Below the pieces are notes generated by a model. The model saw only the letters and a list, made by a program, of their open reading frames with translations, was not told the origin of the DNA and did not search any database. Of a DNA stretch of 64,000 nucleotides, positions 1-11,608 are shown piece after piece. The DNA lies in the NCBI GenBank assembly GCA_013350335.1, contig CM023537.1, forward strand, positions 46,374,111-46,438,110. Reading direction: 5' to 3'. This DNA is from Chimonanthus salicifolius (taxonomy: Eukaryota > Streptophyta > Magnoliopsida > Laurales > Calycanthaceae). The translations under genes were made by a program, and so were the position numbers. The first letter of the stretch is position 1; each line of letters begins with the position of its first letter.

Positions 1-2267
1 CAGAAAGAAAACATAGGCACATCATTGAAACTGCTCGCTCTATGTTACTCTCTGCTAGTATTCCTAGCATCTTTTGGGGAGAAACGGTTCTCACTGCCAA
101 TCATGTGATTAACAAAATTCCTTCTGCTGTCACATCTGGGAAATCTCCTTTTGAACTGTTATATGGTAAAATTCCAGACTATTACTCTTTGAAAGTTTTT
201 GTTTGCACGTGCTTTGTTCTTCTTCCTCACAGTAAGTGCACAAAATTATCTGCATAGTCTGCAATATGTGTTTTTCTTAGTTATGGTGAGGGTGAAAAGA
301 GACATAGTTGTTATGATTCCAGTGCACAAAAATTATATGTCTCTCGACATGTTATTTTTCTTAAACATATTCCTTTCTACTTTGTTCTTTCAAATTCTAG
401 CACTATTACTAAGTCTAGACTTCTATATATTGACCATTTCTCTGATATTGATGATTTGTCTATAACTGATAATGTGTTTGTATTGCCTAACATTGTTCCT
501 TGCATTTCTTTTATTCCTGTTGAAGCTGTGCCCTCTACAAATATTAATCATCCATCTCCTACAGCTGCCTCTCCTTCAACTTCTGATGATGTGAATCTTG
601 TTACTCCTCGTTATCCTTCGCGAGTCCATAAACCTCTTAATCAGTTTGGTTATTCTCTTAATGATTTTGGTTATTCATGTTATTCTAATTCATTTTCTTC
701 GGTTTTAGCTTCTATTCATTCTTTTTCTGAACCAACCTTTATTTGTGATCCTCTTTGGCATTAGGCTATGGATAACGAGCTTTATGCATTGCATAAGATT
801 GGCACTTAGGACTTGGTATCTCTTCCTTCAGACAAATATGCAATTGGTTGCAAATGGGTGTATAAGATTAAGACTAAGTCTGATGGTTCTGTGGAGCGAT
901 ATAAAGCCCGATTAGTTGCTAAGGGTTTCACCCAAGAATATGGTATTGATTGTGAGGAGACTTTTGCCCTTATTGCAAAGATGACTTCCATTCACACCTT
1001 GATTGCAGTTGCATTAGTTCATAAGTGGTGCTTATAGCAAATGGATGTTAAAAATGCATTTTTGAATGGAGATCTCTCTGAAGAAATTTATATGATTCCT
1101 CCCCCTGGTGTTCCTCACAATCCTGGTGACGTATACAGACTTCGAAAGGCATTATATGGTCTCAAACAATCACCTCGTTCTTGGTTTGAAAAGTTCTTCG
1201 CAGTGATTTTTTTTCTCTTGGATTTCAATCCAATGCTTATGTCTTAGCCCTCTTTGTTCGATCCACCTCCGTTGGTTGTATTGTTATGCTTTTGTACATT
1301 GATGATATGATCTTGACTAGTGATGATCTTGATGGCATTGCCCAATTAAAAGTACAGTTGCATAAACAATTTGAAATGAAAGACTTGGGGGCCCTTGCAA
1401 TACTTTCTTGGGATAGAAGTTGCATTTTCACCTAAAAGTTATCTTCTCTCTCAATCTAAATATGCTGCAGATGTTCTCGACGAGCTCGAATTACAGACAC
1501 CAGACCAGTTGCACACCTTAGAGCTTAATGTTCATTAGACTTCTTTTGATGTTGTGCCTTTGGCCGACCTTACACTGTATTACACTGTATTGCACTATAG
1601 TTGGGAGTTTGGTCTATCTTACTATTACGCGGCCTAACATTGCATACGCATTTCATATTGTCAGTTAGTTTGTCGCCTCCCCAACCACTACTCATTGGGC
1701 CGCTGTTGTTCATATTTTGCAGTATATTTGTGGAACTTTATATCAGAGTTTGTTACTTCATTCATCATCTGCCTTGGAGCTCCGTGCATTCTCTGATATT
1801 GGCTGGGCGGGTGATCCTTCTGATCGTAAATCGACTACTGGCTTTCGTATCTTTCTGGGTGACTCACTTATTTCCTGGAGAAGCAAAAACCAGGATATTG
1901 TTTCTCGTTCTTCTGCCGAGGCAGAGTATCGTGATATGGCTTCTACCACTGCTGAAATTGTTTGACTTCGTTGGTTAATTGCCGACATAGGAGTTTCTCT
2001 TTATGCCCCTACTCCATGTATTGTGATAACAAGAGTGCTATTCAAATTGCACATAACTCTGTTTTTCATAAGCACACCAAGCATATTGAGTTGGACTGCC
2101 ACTTTGTGCAACATCATTTCCAGCTTGGCACACTTTTTCTCCCATTTGTCTCTTCTGCTATGCAGCTAACTGACTTCTTCACAAAGTCCTACATCGTCAT
2201 ACGCTTCCAATTTCTTCTAGAAAACTCTCGATGCTTAACACTATAACATTGCGAGTTTGAGGGCATG
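1..2267 (+). pseudogene. Decayed Ty1/copia pol (integrase C-term, RT, RNase H)
   Basis: Broken copia polyprotein reading left to right and entering from outside the window. Recognisable blocks: end of the integrase core (SIPSIFWGETVLTANHVINK, from 42), the reverse transcriptase start (CKWVYKIKTKSDGSVERYKA, about 850-910), [18 protein letters not shown] (about 1038-1095), [12 protein letters not shown] (about 1155-1190), the degenerate YIDDM active-site region (about 1296-1310), and RNase H (SDIGWAGDPSDRKSTTGF, SRSSAEAEYRDMA, about 1790-1945; then YCDNKSAIQIAHNS). Several stops and frameshifts interrupt it, so it is dead. It belongs to the same family as the younger element at 18725-24116, whose protein matches block by block. 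Confidence 0.93.
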
Positions 2268-2387
2268 TGTTACAGATTATATTATTATTATGTAATAGGG
2301 GTAGTTTAGTCCTTTGATTCATTAGGGTTTTACATATATATCAATCTCTGTATTTTTTGTTAATTAATACATTGAGGAATCCTCACA
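2268..2387 (+). repeat. 3' LTR of the decayed copia element
   Basis: A purine-rich stretch (GAGTTTGAGGGCA, about 2253-2265) resembling a polypurine tract precedes TGTTACAG, the LTR start. The order of short blocks (GGGTAGTTTAGT, TTAGGGTTTT, TATATAT, TTAATTAATAC) parallels the 140-bp LTR of the element at 18725-24116 read on its own strand. The end at about 2387 (CTCACA) is approximate because the 5' LTR lies outside the window. Confidence 0.65.
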
Positions 2388-2647
2388 GTTTCCTCCTTGG
2401 GGATTGTGCCAACTCCCTCTCCCTATCCTTCACATGCCATTCCTATTTGGTGTCACTGCTTGTGGACTGTACATACACTAGGCTTAGACTAATATCTTTA
2501 ATTTCTCACTAGTAAAAACTATAAGGGTCCTCGACACACCTTGGAATGCAAGTTATTTCAATTGTTTCTTTTGAACCTCTATATTTTGTTATTCTTATGA
2601 ACTCCTACAAAATTATATGAGTTTAAATTTTAAGTTTTCTGTTAAGA

Positions 2648-4274
2648 TACATATAGAAATTTCTTTAATTATTGGCTGCTAACTATTGTATTTACCAATT
2701 TAGGTTTTCTTCTTTTATTTGCTTACTTTTTTTATTTGTATTCCATTTCCTCTATAAATAAAATCACATGATCTTTCCTCAATTAAAAGGAGGACGACAC
2801 AATCATAGCGAAACCCAGATCTCTGCTCAGCCCCCCGTCCCTTCTCCGCCTCTACGGATCTGTAACACCTCTGCTCTTCTCGTCCCGACAAGCGTTGTCG
2901 GATCTGGGCTCAAATCTTGGTTTTTTCTCAGATCTTTCAACACATATTTGCCTCTGCATGCAGCATCGTTAGTGTAGTCACTGGGCATTCTTCTTGTCTA
3001 GCATCAGTTTCTCTCAGATCTGGTGTTGTCGTTGCCTGGATCTAGCTCGTGTAGCTTGCCTGCATCACTTGGATCTTTTTCCTCCTTGCTTGCCTCTTCC
3101 CAGACGAGTTTCTTCCCCTCAAGGAGCGACTGAACCCAGGTTCCATCGTCAAGCCCTACTGACGGTCCCTGCTCGTCGATCGTTTCTGGGACTGCACAGG
3201 AGGCATCGCCAGCAAACAACACGTTCTTCTGTGTACACGGTGCATGCCTCCATCCCATTTGCAGTGCTCGACTCTCTCTCAGATCTGCCCCACTTAAAAT
3301 CTTGCTCTCTCTGCACGCGTTATCGATGGAAATGATACTCACTTTTCCATTCTGACTCCAGCCATCATTCGCTTCCAACTCCGAATCTGAAGCTGCAATC
3401 TGTTGCATCCTGTTGTCTTTCCATCTTCCTCAACAACAAAAAATATGTGGTCCAACAGTTGCACTGCCTTTCAATTTGTTGGTTTCTGATGATCTTATAA
3501 TGATGAGAAAACTTGTGCTTGGTATATCTGATTCAATTACCCCATTTTTCTCACATTCATGCAGTACATATTAAATTTGTTCTTAATGGGTTTTTTGAAT
3601 GTCTTTGGCATTTTTCGACATGTCCTCCCTCAAAATCAACTCCATTTTCTTCAATGCTTTCTCTTGGCATTGTCATGTCTCTTTCTACTGGCCTCACTAA
3701 TGTCAGCTTGAAATATAATAATGTGGTTTTCTATTCGTGCTCGTTTCTCCAGCGTTTTCTCCAAGATGTTGCAATTTTTGCACTTTTGTTAGTTGTTCTG
3801 CTCGTCTAAACTTTCCAATTCTTCGGCGTCTCTTGAGTCATTGATTTCTCAGGACATTCATCACCTGTGTTTGTATCTTATTGCAATTGTTACTTTTGCC
3901 AGACAAATGTCTTATGACCACTATCGTCTTCTTCAGAGACAATTCTCCATCCATGCCAATTTCTCCTTTTCTAGAATGCCGGCTATATTCGCTAAAGTTT
4001 GCAGCCAATCAGTGAGCTACCAATTCAACTTATCTTCTATGACCAGTCAGTGCGCCATTTTTAATAGTTCATTTGGACTAAGATTTTTTTCCAAGCTTTG
4101 CGTTATTTCCATAATATATTTAGAAATTTCTCTAGTCATTGGTTACTAAATATTGTATTTACGAATGTAGAACTTTCCTTTTTATTTGTTTTAATTCCTT
4201 TGTTTGTATTCCATTTTCTCTATAAATAAAATCATAAGGTCTCTCCTCAATTAATATGATGAAGACGCAATCAA
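2648..4274 (+). mobile_element. Pair of about 155-bp LTR-like direct repeats with unrecognised interior
   Basis: Bases 2648-2803 and 4115-4274 are clearly related direct repeats. Both contain AGAAATTTCT, TATTGTATTTAC, TTTGTATTCCATTT, a TATA-like TCTATAAATAAAATCA and CTCAATTAA near the end. The layout suggests LTRs of a small non-autonomous retroelement. The 1.3 kb between them carries no recognisable gag or pol. Its first half (about 2810-3410) is GC-richer and its second half T-rich. No PBS or PPT was confirmed, so LTR identity is inference; diverged copies of another repeat type are possible. Confidence 0.45.
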
Positions 4275-5543
4275 ACCAATGTGTTATTTTAAATTTTCTT
4301 TGTTTACTGACTGAGTGTGATTTTCTAAAAGCAAATAATTGATTCAAGGTGTGTTTTTGACCAAGTTAGAATTATCCTCAAGGTAAGAAAATGATGAAGG
4401 TCATAAGTCGAAATCGTGACATCTCCCAAATGTCTTCAACAAATCTTGAGTTTAGATTTGATTTCTTCAAAGTGAATCAAGGAAAATTCAAAGTTGACTA
4501 AATTAAATTGGGAGAAACAAATTTCTAAGTTCATCCAAGAATTTGAAGATAATCCTCAAAATTTCAAGAATTCAAAATTCCACAAAAACCGCAATGGCTC
4601 TAATTAAGAGAAAATCAAAAGCTTCTATAGATCACCAAGTCGAATTTCACTCGAAAGAAAAACTGAATAAGGCTCAAATCTCACTAGGAAAGTTCGACAC
4701 TAGCAATTCTTCTTAATGAAAATTAAAGTCAATTGAATTCTAAAAATTAATTAATTGAAAAAAATGAAATTCAAGCACAAAGTTAATACTAGAAATTCAA
4801 AGTTTTTGTCTATATATATATATATATATTTGACGTTTGGAGGTGTCCAGGCATCGCAGATGGGACCTTACTCTATATATAGTTCCATAGGAAATGGTCC
4901 TTCATTGGAACTCTCATGGTTTGAACTCAATACCTCCCTCTAGAGATCTTGCTTCCAAACCAACTACGATAACCCCTTCGTGTCAAATTTTTGTATATAT
5001 TGATATATAGTGAAAGTAGAACCATCAATTTTCGGTTCTTTAAAACGTGAGATGTGTATAACTTTGAATGGGTTCAATATCAGTAATGGCTAAGTTAGAG
5101 ATTATGTTTTTCATTTCATTTTTCATTTAATGGAATTAGGATGCCGACATATGATGGGAATTGTATGTCCTAATTACTTTGGTATGTGAATTATAAACCA
5201 AATAGAGGAGACCGTAATTCGTTCAATAAAACTTGCCTCTTCAAACAGCAGCTACTTTGTGACATTGAGTTGCTGAGTTGGATGAGTTGCCATGAACACC
5301 AAAATTGCTCCAAGGAAGCCTTCATGATTTTTACACAGTTGATTTTCTGAGAAGGAATACTGTTCTCTTGCAGGATATAACATGGAGTTGACACAAAATG
5401 AAACGAAGAAATACATTTTTCATAATTTAGAATCATGGTTCAGGAAATCTTAATCTTATATGCAGAAGGCTAACACTATATTTACAATTTACAAAAAAGT
5501 AAGGAAAAAAATCCCAATGTAAAACTTGGAATGAGAGAGAGAT
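4275..5543. other. Intergenic, no gene recognised; TA microsatellite
   Basis: AT-rich sequence with no coding region I can support. A pure (TA)n run lies at about 4811-4829. Short open frames here are low-complexity and match nothing I know. Confidence 0.6.
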
Positions 5544-5840
5544 GTTGGGGTCCGAATCAAAATCTCACATCGGTTGTGAGGAGAAAAATCTAAAGATTTG
5601 TAAGGTACTTGGTTACTCCACCTATCATACTAATCTTTTGTGCTGAAAGTCCAGTCCCAATTATGTAGACTCAGGAATCCCCTAACCGAATATGATGTTA
5701 GTATGTCCGCCAAAAAACCTTATTCGAGGAGGAGATTATGGGGGTGTGAACGAGAGTGCCACATCAGTTGTGAGAGAGAGAAAAAATCTATGAAGTTATA
5801 AGGTACTCGGCCACTCTAACTCTTAGACTAATCTTTTGGA
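5544..5840. repeat. Imperfect duplicated LTR-like repeat abutting the mTERF stop codon
   Basis: Two related segments in direct order, 5562-5640 and 5758-5845. They share CACATC(G/A)GTTGTGAG, AAAAATCTA, TAAGGTACT(T/C)GG and ACTAATCTTTTG. This kind of sequence is common near plant LTR ends, but no complete element can be drawn. The second copy runs to the gene's stop codon at 5841-5843, so the 3' UTR, and possibly the stop itself, are repeat-derived. Confidence 0.5.
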
Positions 5841-6737
5841 CTAGAAGCCAAATGGAGTGAGATTGAGTCCACCCTTTTGTAACAAGTCCCTAAACTCGTC
5901 ATCGGTGGTCTTGAGCATTAATGGCAAAGGAAGCATGATCCCTCTTTCCACCAGCTCCCTGTGCCTAGGCGTAATCCTCTTGTCCAAACTGAATCCAAAG
6001 AACTGAGGGAACTCCTTCAACTCCTCCAATTTGCCTCCCATCTCTCCGGCATAGTAGCCGAACTTAGGCTTGAAGTTCCTCTCCACACTGAAAGTGAATA
6101 GGCCCGGGCACCTCACCACCATTTCAACAGCTTCTTGATGGGAGAAGCCGAATGACACGAGGCAGTCGAGCTTGGGCATAAGCGTCCTCTCCACACTGGA
6201 AACCAACAGCACTGGGTCCTGGTAGGCCAGGGCCTCCAAGTCATTGATCCCCAACCTCTGCAGGTACATGAGAGCTGGCTTCAGCTGGTCTCTCACACTC
6301 GATACAAGCAGTCTGGGGCACTTGTTGATGGGCTTCCTGTACTTATTTTCTGGGACGCCGAGGTCACGAGAGAGGAAATGGAAGACCAGGCTGAGTTGGG
6401 CTGTGATGTCGGAGGTGAGGATGGTTGGGCACATACCAAAGATCCTACGGAGGTCCTTTTGGTGGATGCCTTTGGATTGAAGGAAGGATATGACTGATTG
6501 GATGGAGTGGAGAGAGGCTGAATTGAGGGAGGGATTGAGAGAGAGAGCCTTCCCAGAGTCCACACCCATGATCTCAAGGCAAAGGATCTTCTCCTTGAAT
6601 TGGAGAGGGAGGTTCTTGTCTAGAATTGGGAGGTTTTGAGGAGGGGATTTGGTGGGTTTGGAGGAGAGACTGGTGGTGCTGATGGTGGGGAGAGTTGGGT
6701 TGTTGGGAGAAAGGCAGAGAGAGTAGAGAGGTGCCAT
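5841..6737 (-). CDS. Plastid-type mTERF domain protein (mTERF1/SOLDAT10-like)
   Basis: Intron-less gene for a mitochondrial transcription termination factor family protein of 298 residues plus stop. The family are nucleic-acid-binding helical-repeat proteins of organelle gene expression. I start at the Met of MAPLYSL (6737): from there the N-terminus is rich in Ser, Thr, Pro and Leu, as in chloroplast transit peptides. An upstream in-frame Met at 6872 would add 45 residues (MPRVIFTLKRD...) that look like translated leader. The body has repeated mTERF units with the typical CP-hydrophobic pattern: GMCPTIL, NKCPRLLVSSVRDQLKPAL, YQDPVLLVSSV, RCPGLFTFSVERNFKPK and EFPQFFGFSL. Length and motif order resemble Arabidopsis SOLDAT10/mTERF1 (from memory, not searched). 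No frameshift or stop breaks it, so it looks intact. The stop codon lies at the edge of a repeat. Confidence 0.88.
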   Translation of the reverse strand: MAPLYSLCLSPNNPTLPTISTTSLSSKPTKSPPQNLPILDKNLPLQFKEKILCLEIMGVDSGKALSLNPSLNSASLHSIQSVISFLQSKGIHQKDLRRIFGMCPTILTSDITAQLSLVFHFLSRDLGVPENKYRKPINKCPRLLVSSVRDQLKPALMYLQRLGINDLEALAYQDPVLLVSSVERTLMPKLDCLVSFGFSHQEAVEMVVRCPGLFTFSVERNFKPKFGYYAGEMGGKLEELKEFPQFFGFSLDKRITPRHRELVERGIMLPLPLMLKTTDDEFRDLLQKGGLNLTPFGF

Positions 6738-6872
6738 TGTCTTTGGTGTCTCACTGTGAATCCTCGAGAAAGGATAAGAAGGGGATGTCGGAGTAGGACA
6801 CGCATGGAAAGAGGAGGTGGAACTTCTCTTTTCTCGTCTATCTCTTTTGAGGGTGAAGATGACACGTGGCAT

Positions 6873-8203
6873 TCTCCTATTGGAGATAATTGGATTCCCA
6901 TTTGATCTAGACTCTAACTACTAGACCAGTAGGCGAGTCTTTGCTGTACCAGAAATGCCCATGCAAATGAGTCAGTGCAGATAATTATCTGTGAGAGGGT
7001 GCTTCCATTGTCAAAGAGTAAAGGATTAAGGTCATTGAGTTCGACTACGTTGAGTTTTAAATCTGAGTTCAACCCGTCGAATTTTTTATTTTTAATGAAG
7101 TCAATTTATTTAAATGGGGTTGAGCACAGGCTTTTAGTTAAAGTTCATTGAGACCCGTTGAATTCTTACTTAAGCGTGCGTAGTTTAAAAATAAAGAAAT
7201 TTAAAAGCTCAAACCCGACCCATTGAACAAAAAAACTTTGTGCAAGCCTGTTTATTTAGGTCAAGGTTGGGCTCAGAATTTTACTCAAAACTCGTCGAGA
7301 CACATTGGGCTCAAGCTAAAAAAATAAATGGGCTTAAAAGCCCGAGTCTTACCTGTTGAGCAAAAATCTTTGTTGAAGTCCATTTATTCGAGTCAGGTTT
7401 AGACAAATGAACACCTCTTAATTACTACTCTTTTTAAAAAAATAAAAATGATAAGAATGAAAAAAGTAACCATCAATAAAAATTAAACTGAAGTCATTTA
7501 TATGATAAATAAGTATTTTACCACTAGACTAAAATAACTTTCATGTCTTCAATTATATATAGCGTTTCGTATAAGTGCTAGTTTTTACAAGTGTTGTGTA
7601 TATGCGCTGGTAAAACTAACATATGTTGTGTACTTCTGATTCTGAAAAGGTAGCAAACGTCCTCTTTCGAATAGGGACAATTTAGACCAAAAAATGGCTG
7701 ATTGGGCATACGAAACATTCTAACCTAATAAATTTTTTTGAAGGCATGCTGACGTAAATTTGCAATTTTTAAGATATTTTTGTACAAAAATCTCAAAGAT
7801 TTAAGGATTATATGTCATTTTTTACCTTAAAGAAAATGAAAAGAATTGAAAATGAGATTCATTTCTCCATAATAAAGATTTTTCTATTAAAAATAAAAAT
7901 TGAGACACTTTCTATTCTGTCAAGAAATCTGTTTTCCTATAGGGTCATAGTAAAATTTAATGAAGAAAAAAGAGAGGCTTTCGTCACTTATCAAGACAAT
8001 GTTTTTTTCATTTTTCATGAAAATAAATTCTTTCATAGAAAACAACAAAGACGTCAAGTTTCCATAGCCTGATTAAAGCCAAATTTCACATCATTTATTA
8101 AATGACATGAATTGAATTTAAAACATAATTTTTTAGCAATCATGAAAGTAATAATGGATTCGAATTGGCAATGGGTCAGATCAAGTTGGATTCAATTTAA
8201 AAC
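6873..8203. other. Intergenic AT-rich DNA with no gene seen
   Basis: Degenerate low-complexity DNA. Stretches around 7060-7400 are rich in GGGTT/AACCCG-type words (for example CAAACCCGACCCATTGAAC), a common decayed plant repeat. Around 8164 a GGCAATGGGTCAGATCAAGT segment belongs to a dispersed repeat also seen near 15.4, 16.9 and 55 kb. It forms the left flank of the tandem LTR array. Confidence 0.6.
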
Positions 8204-8549
8204 TGTAATAGTCCAATCCTGAAGGGTGTACTCAGTGACTAGAATCTGAGTGGTGACTGTGACCGAGGATGCAACTTCCAAAACATAGAGTGCATGAATT
8301 AGGTGTCAATGGAAAGAGAGGGGAACTCCACAGGGCTGAGCCTTACAGAGAAAAATTCGCTAGGATGGCACTAGTACAAGTCCCACATCGCCGAGACAGC
8401 CTACCTTGGAATATAAGTGATTTCTCTCCTTCAATTAGCATCAAGGTGTTTGGGGTGTGTGTATGAGCGCACATCCCAAAACAAAGCCGTGAGGATGTGT
8501 TAGGCCCAACGCAGACAATATTGGTGTTGGTTGAAGGTGGGTCATTACA
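8204..8549 (+). repeat. Miniature element LTR copy 1
   Basis: 346 bp, beginning TGTAATAGTCC and ending GGGTCATTACA. This is the best preserved copy and serves as reference for the other two. Confidence 0.85.
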
Positions 8550-8594
8550 TATGGTATCAGAGCCGAAGACGGCTCTTATCTAAGGAGGTGGTAT
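8550..8594 (+). promoter_or_regulatory. 45-bp internal domain with PBS and PPT (copy 1)
   Basis: TGGTATCAGAGC at 8552-8563 is the canonical primer-binding site complementary to plant initiator-Met tRNA. TAAGGAGGTGGTAT directly before the next LTR acts as polypurine tract. Only about 18 bases lie between the two signals. Confidence 0.85.
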
Positions 8595-8922
8595 TGTAAT
8601 AGCTCAATCTTGAAAGGTGTAATCAGTGGCTAGAATGTAAGCTGTGATTGTGACTAGGGATACAACTTCCAAAACACAGAGTGCTTGAATTAGGTCTCCA
8701 GTGGAAGGAGGAGGGGAATTCCACATGGGGTGAGCCTCAGAGAGAAAATTTTTCCAAGATAGCATTGTACAAATCCCACATCACCTGGACAACTTTCTGA
8801 TTCTTGGGATATAAGTGATTGCTCTCCTTTAACTAGAATCAAGGCATTTTGGAAGCAAAACCGTGAGGATGCATCAGGTCAAAGCAGACAATATTGATGC
8901 TGGCTAAGGACAGGTTGTAACA
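8595..8922 (+). repeat. Miniature element LTR copy 2
   Basis: 328 bp, beginning TGTAATAGCTC and ending GGTTGTAACA. It aligns along its whole length with copy 1. A second internal domain (8923-8967) follows with a decayed PBS (TTGTATCAGAGT) and the purine tract AAAAGGGTGGAAT. Confidence 0.85.
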
Positions 8923-8967
8923 TATTGTATCAGAGTCGAGGACGGTTCTAGTCGAAAAGGGTGGAAT

Positions 8968-9180
8968 TGTATTAGCCCAGTCTTGAAAGGTATACTCGAT
9001 GGTCGGAATTCGAGCGGTGACAGTGACCGGAGATGCAACTTCCAACGCACATAGTACTTGAGTCAAGTCACGGAGGAGGGGAACTCCATAGGGGGTGAGC
9101 TTGAGAGAGAAAAATTCACGAGGACAGCACTGGCACAAGTCCAACATCGCCTGGACAACCTCTTGATCCTTAAGATATAA
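8968..9180 (+). repeat. Miniature element LTR copy 3, 5' piece
   Basis: Begins TGTATTAGCCC and runs to GATATAA, where the first solo LTR inserted. The rest of this LTR continues at 11567-11608 (GTGTGCTTTCC...) and 14831-14916 (AATGGGCGCACATCCC...TTTACA), in the same order as in copy 1. Confidence 0.82.
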
Positions 9181-11561
9181 TGTAATGACCCATTCCGAAT
9201 TTTCTCACTTTCGGAGATCCGAGTTGTTTTTGGGACCATGGTAGCAGTGATGAGAGTGTGGGCGCTGTGGTGAACCAAGTTTGCCTATTTTCAAGTTCGG
9301 GAACTCAAAGGGCATTTTAGTAATTTTATAATTATTGTATATTTATCATGAAAATTTGTTCAAAAGTCACACGCTTTCTTGCTCGACGTTCGGTATTTGA
9401 GATTTATTTTTTCGAGTTTTCAATCTTATTTTTTTACTCATTTGAAAAGAGTTTTTTTTTAAAAAAAAAAAAATAGGTTGAGAAACCCTAACCCTAACCC
9501 TTTTAAACCCTCTTTCCGCGGCACTGTAGCCGTTTGCGCTACAGTGTCGCTACAGCACAATTGGTGATTTCCCCTCCCCTCTCTCAGTTTCCTCTTCTTC
9601 TCCTCCTTCTCCTTCTCCTTTTTCCCTTACTCACTCCCACCTCCTCTTTCGGTCGACGAGCAGCCACACAAACTGGCTGAAACCCTCAGTTGCCGGATCT
9701 CCTCCTCCCACCGCGCCTACCGTATTTGAGGTATTCCCTCTCCTTCCTTTCTCTTCCCCATCCTCAACCCCCTTCGGATTTCCTTGTTTTCTCCGACCTT
9801 TTACTTGGTTTTTCTACAGTTTTACTTAATTTCCATGGTTTACTTGATTTCCTATTGTTTTTCTCAGTTTTCCATGATTTCTTCAGTTTTCCATGCTTTT
9901 CCACTCTTTCTCGATTTTCACTGATTTTCCTGGAATTCCCTCTCCTTTTTTCCCCTTTTTCAAACTCAGCTGGGTGACTGAGTCACTTGTCCAAGTGCCG
10001 AGTCTACTCAGATAAGGCTTCTGAGTTGAACCAGCATTGGGTCTGGCCTAGTGGACTGGTTCGGGTCCGACCCAACTTTATCTGGCCCATTCTTCCGACC
10101 CAACCCGACTTGGCCCAGCCCACTTCTGGCAGGCCCGGCCCATCTGCTCGGCCCAGTTTGACCCATTTTTAAGCCCGTCCCAGTTTGGCCCATTTTCTCT
10201 CCGGCCTCTTTTTTGAACCCGTTTTGTCCTAATTACTTATTCATCCTTTCTTGTTCCAACAGATTGAGCTTCCTTCAACCCATCAAGTCGCTTACTCGCT
10301 TCGGACTTTCAACTCCACAAACACAGTGAGGGGACGTACTATTGTTTTAGCATACATTTACATATCTTAACCCACTATTTTTGCACATGGAGGGACCCGA
10401 GTGTGACCCTCTATTTATATAGCCACTCAGTAAGGGAAAACTATTGAAATATGTATGTAGCAGATGGTCCGCTCGGGCGTACTTCTAATTACCTATATGC
10501 ATTATGAAGAATTTTAATTAGACAACCTGATAATTGAATGTAATACTTGAAAATGGTTGATGATGCTTGGAGTGTTTATTCACTAGATACTATTGAAGCC
10601 ATGTTGAGTGTAGACCTGCGTGACTAAGTAATTTATTATATACTTTTGACTCGCATGATGAAATATGTTGTTAATTTTGAATTGGATGTATGAGGATGTA
10701 TGCTCATTATTATACATGATCCTAACTTTTTGTGCATGCATTGGAAAGACTCTCCACATGTGTACAGGCTTATGATGACGTGATGAGTTAGTTGTCGGAA
10801 GGACGTCCCCGTTACGCACCGGTGGTCGAGACCTCATAGGGGATGTGGGTTTCCCCATTGCGTTCAGGCGGTTGAGGTGTCCACCCTTGAGATTGGCTTC
10901 CCCATTATGATCCGACGGTCGAGACCCCCATAGGAGATGCGGGTTTCCCCGTTGTATTCCGGCGGTTGAGGCATTGTATATTGTATGGTCTCCTGTTTGT
11001 ACCGTAGGGAGAGCGGAGTTGTTAGAGGACCATTGAGAGTTATAGGGGACGGGGTTTTGGATTGGTCAGTGATACCATTGATTAATAGTACAATTGAGTA
11101 TCCACAGAGAGGGATGTTCATTCACTTATGATGTTTATTACACTTTATACATGTGATACATAACTATGTTGTCAATATGTGGTATATTGTATCCTTTCAC
11201 TAGGCTGATTTGCTCACCCCTTACCTTTCAGGTACCCCGATTGCAGAGGGGCCAGGCGGGCCCCTTGAACACGTACCTAGGGAGGAGTAGTAATGCATAA
11301 AAGTTTATGTTCATATTTAAATTTGAGGAGATCTTAGTTGTATGGATTTATTATCGCATGTTTGTTGGATAACTGTATAACCACTTTTGATTAGTTTACA
11401 CTTATGGTTCATTATGTTTATTAGTTTTGGACTTGTTGTCTGTTGAGCGGGAGGTAGTTATCCCGCTTAAAAAAAAAAAATCAATTACCCGATATCCTGT
11501 TTTTTGTGACTTTTAGATACATTTCGGAGATAACGCACCCGTAACGGGACGGGGCATTACA
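9181..11561 (+). mobile_element. Solo LTR A, gypsy (Del/Tekay-like), 2.4 kb, TSD TATAA
   Basis: Begins TGTAATGACCC and ends GACGGGGCATTACA. It is flanked by perfect 5-bp duplications TATAA (9176-9180 and 11562-11566) and sits inside LTR copy 3 of the miniature array. No gag, pol, PBS or second LTR is present, so it is a single LTR left by recombination between LTR ends. The TGTAATG...GGGGCATTACA termini and an A-run shortly before the 3' end are typical of large chromovirus LTRs (family knowledge). Internal open frames are pyrimidine-rich leader sequence, not genes. Confidence 0.88.
10801..10975 (+). repeat. Four imperfect about 50-bp tandem units inside solo LTR A
   Basis: Four successive units start CCCCGTTACG, CCCCATTGCG, CCCCATTATG and CCCCGTTGTA. 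Each continues with a (C)CGGTGGTCGAGAC or GGCGGTTGAGG-like block; units one and three match best. Confidence 0.7.
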
Positions 11562-11608
11562 TATAAGTGTGCTTTCCTTCACCTAGCACCAATGCCTTTT
11601 AGGGTGTG

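Noticed and set aside
3004..3408. 134-residue minus-strand open frame
   Set aside because: No recognisable motif; GC-rich stretch in the interior of an LTR-like pair, open probably by chance.
9484..9500. Telomere-like CCCTAACCCTAACCC
   Set aside because: Only about two repeats, inside a solo LTR; too short for telomeric or interstitial telomere sequence.
9690..9977. Open frame of 95 residues rich in Phe, Leu, Ser
   Set aside because: It is pyrimidine-rich LTR leader inside solo LTR A, low complexity and without homology I know.
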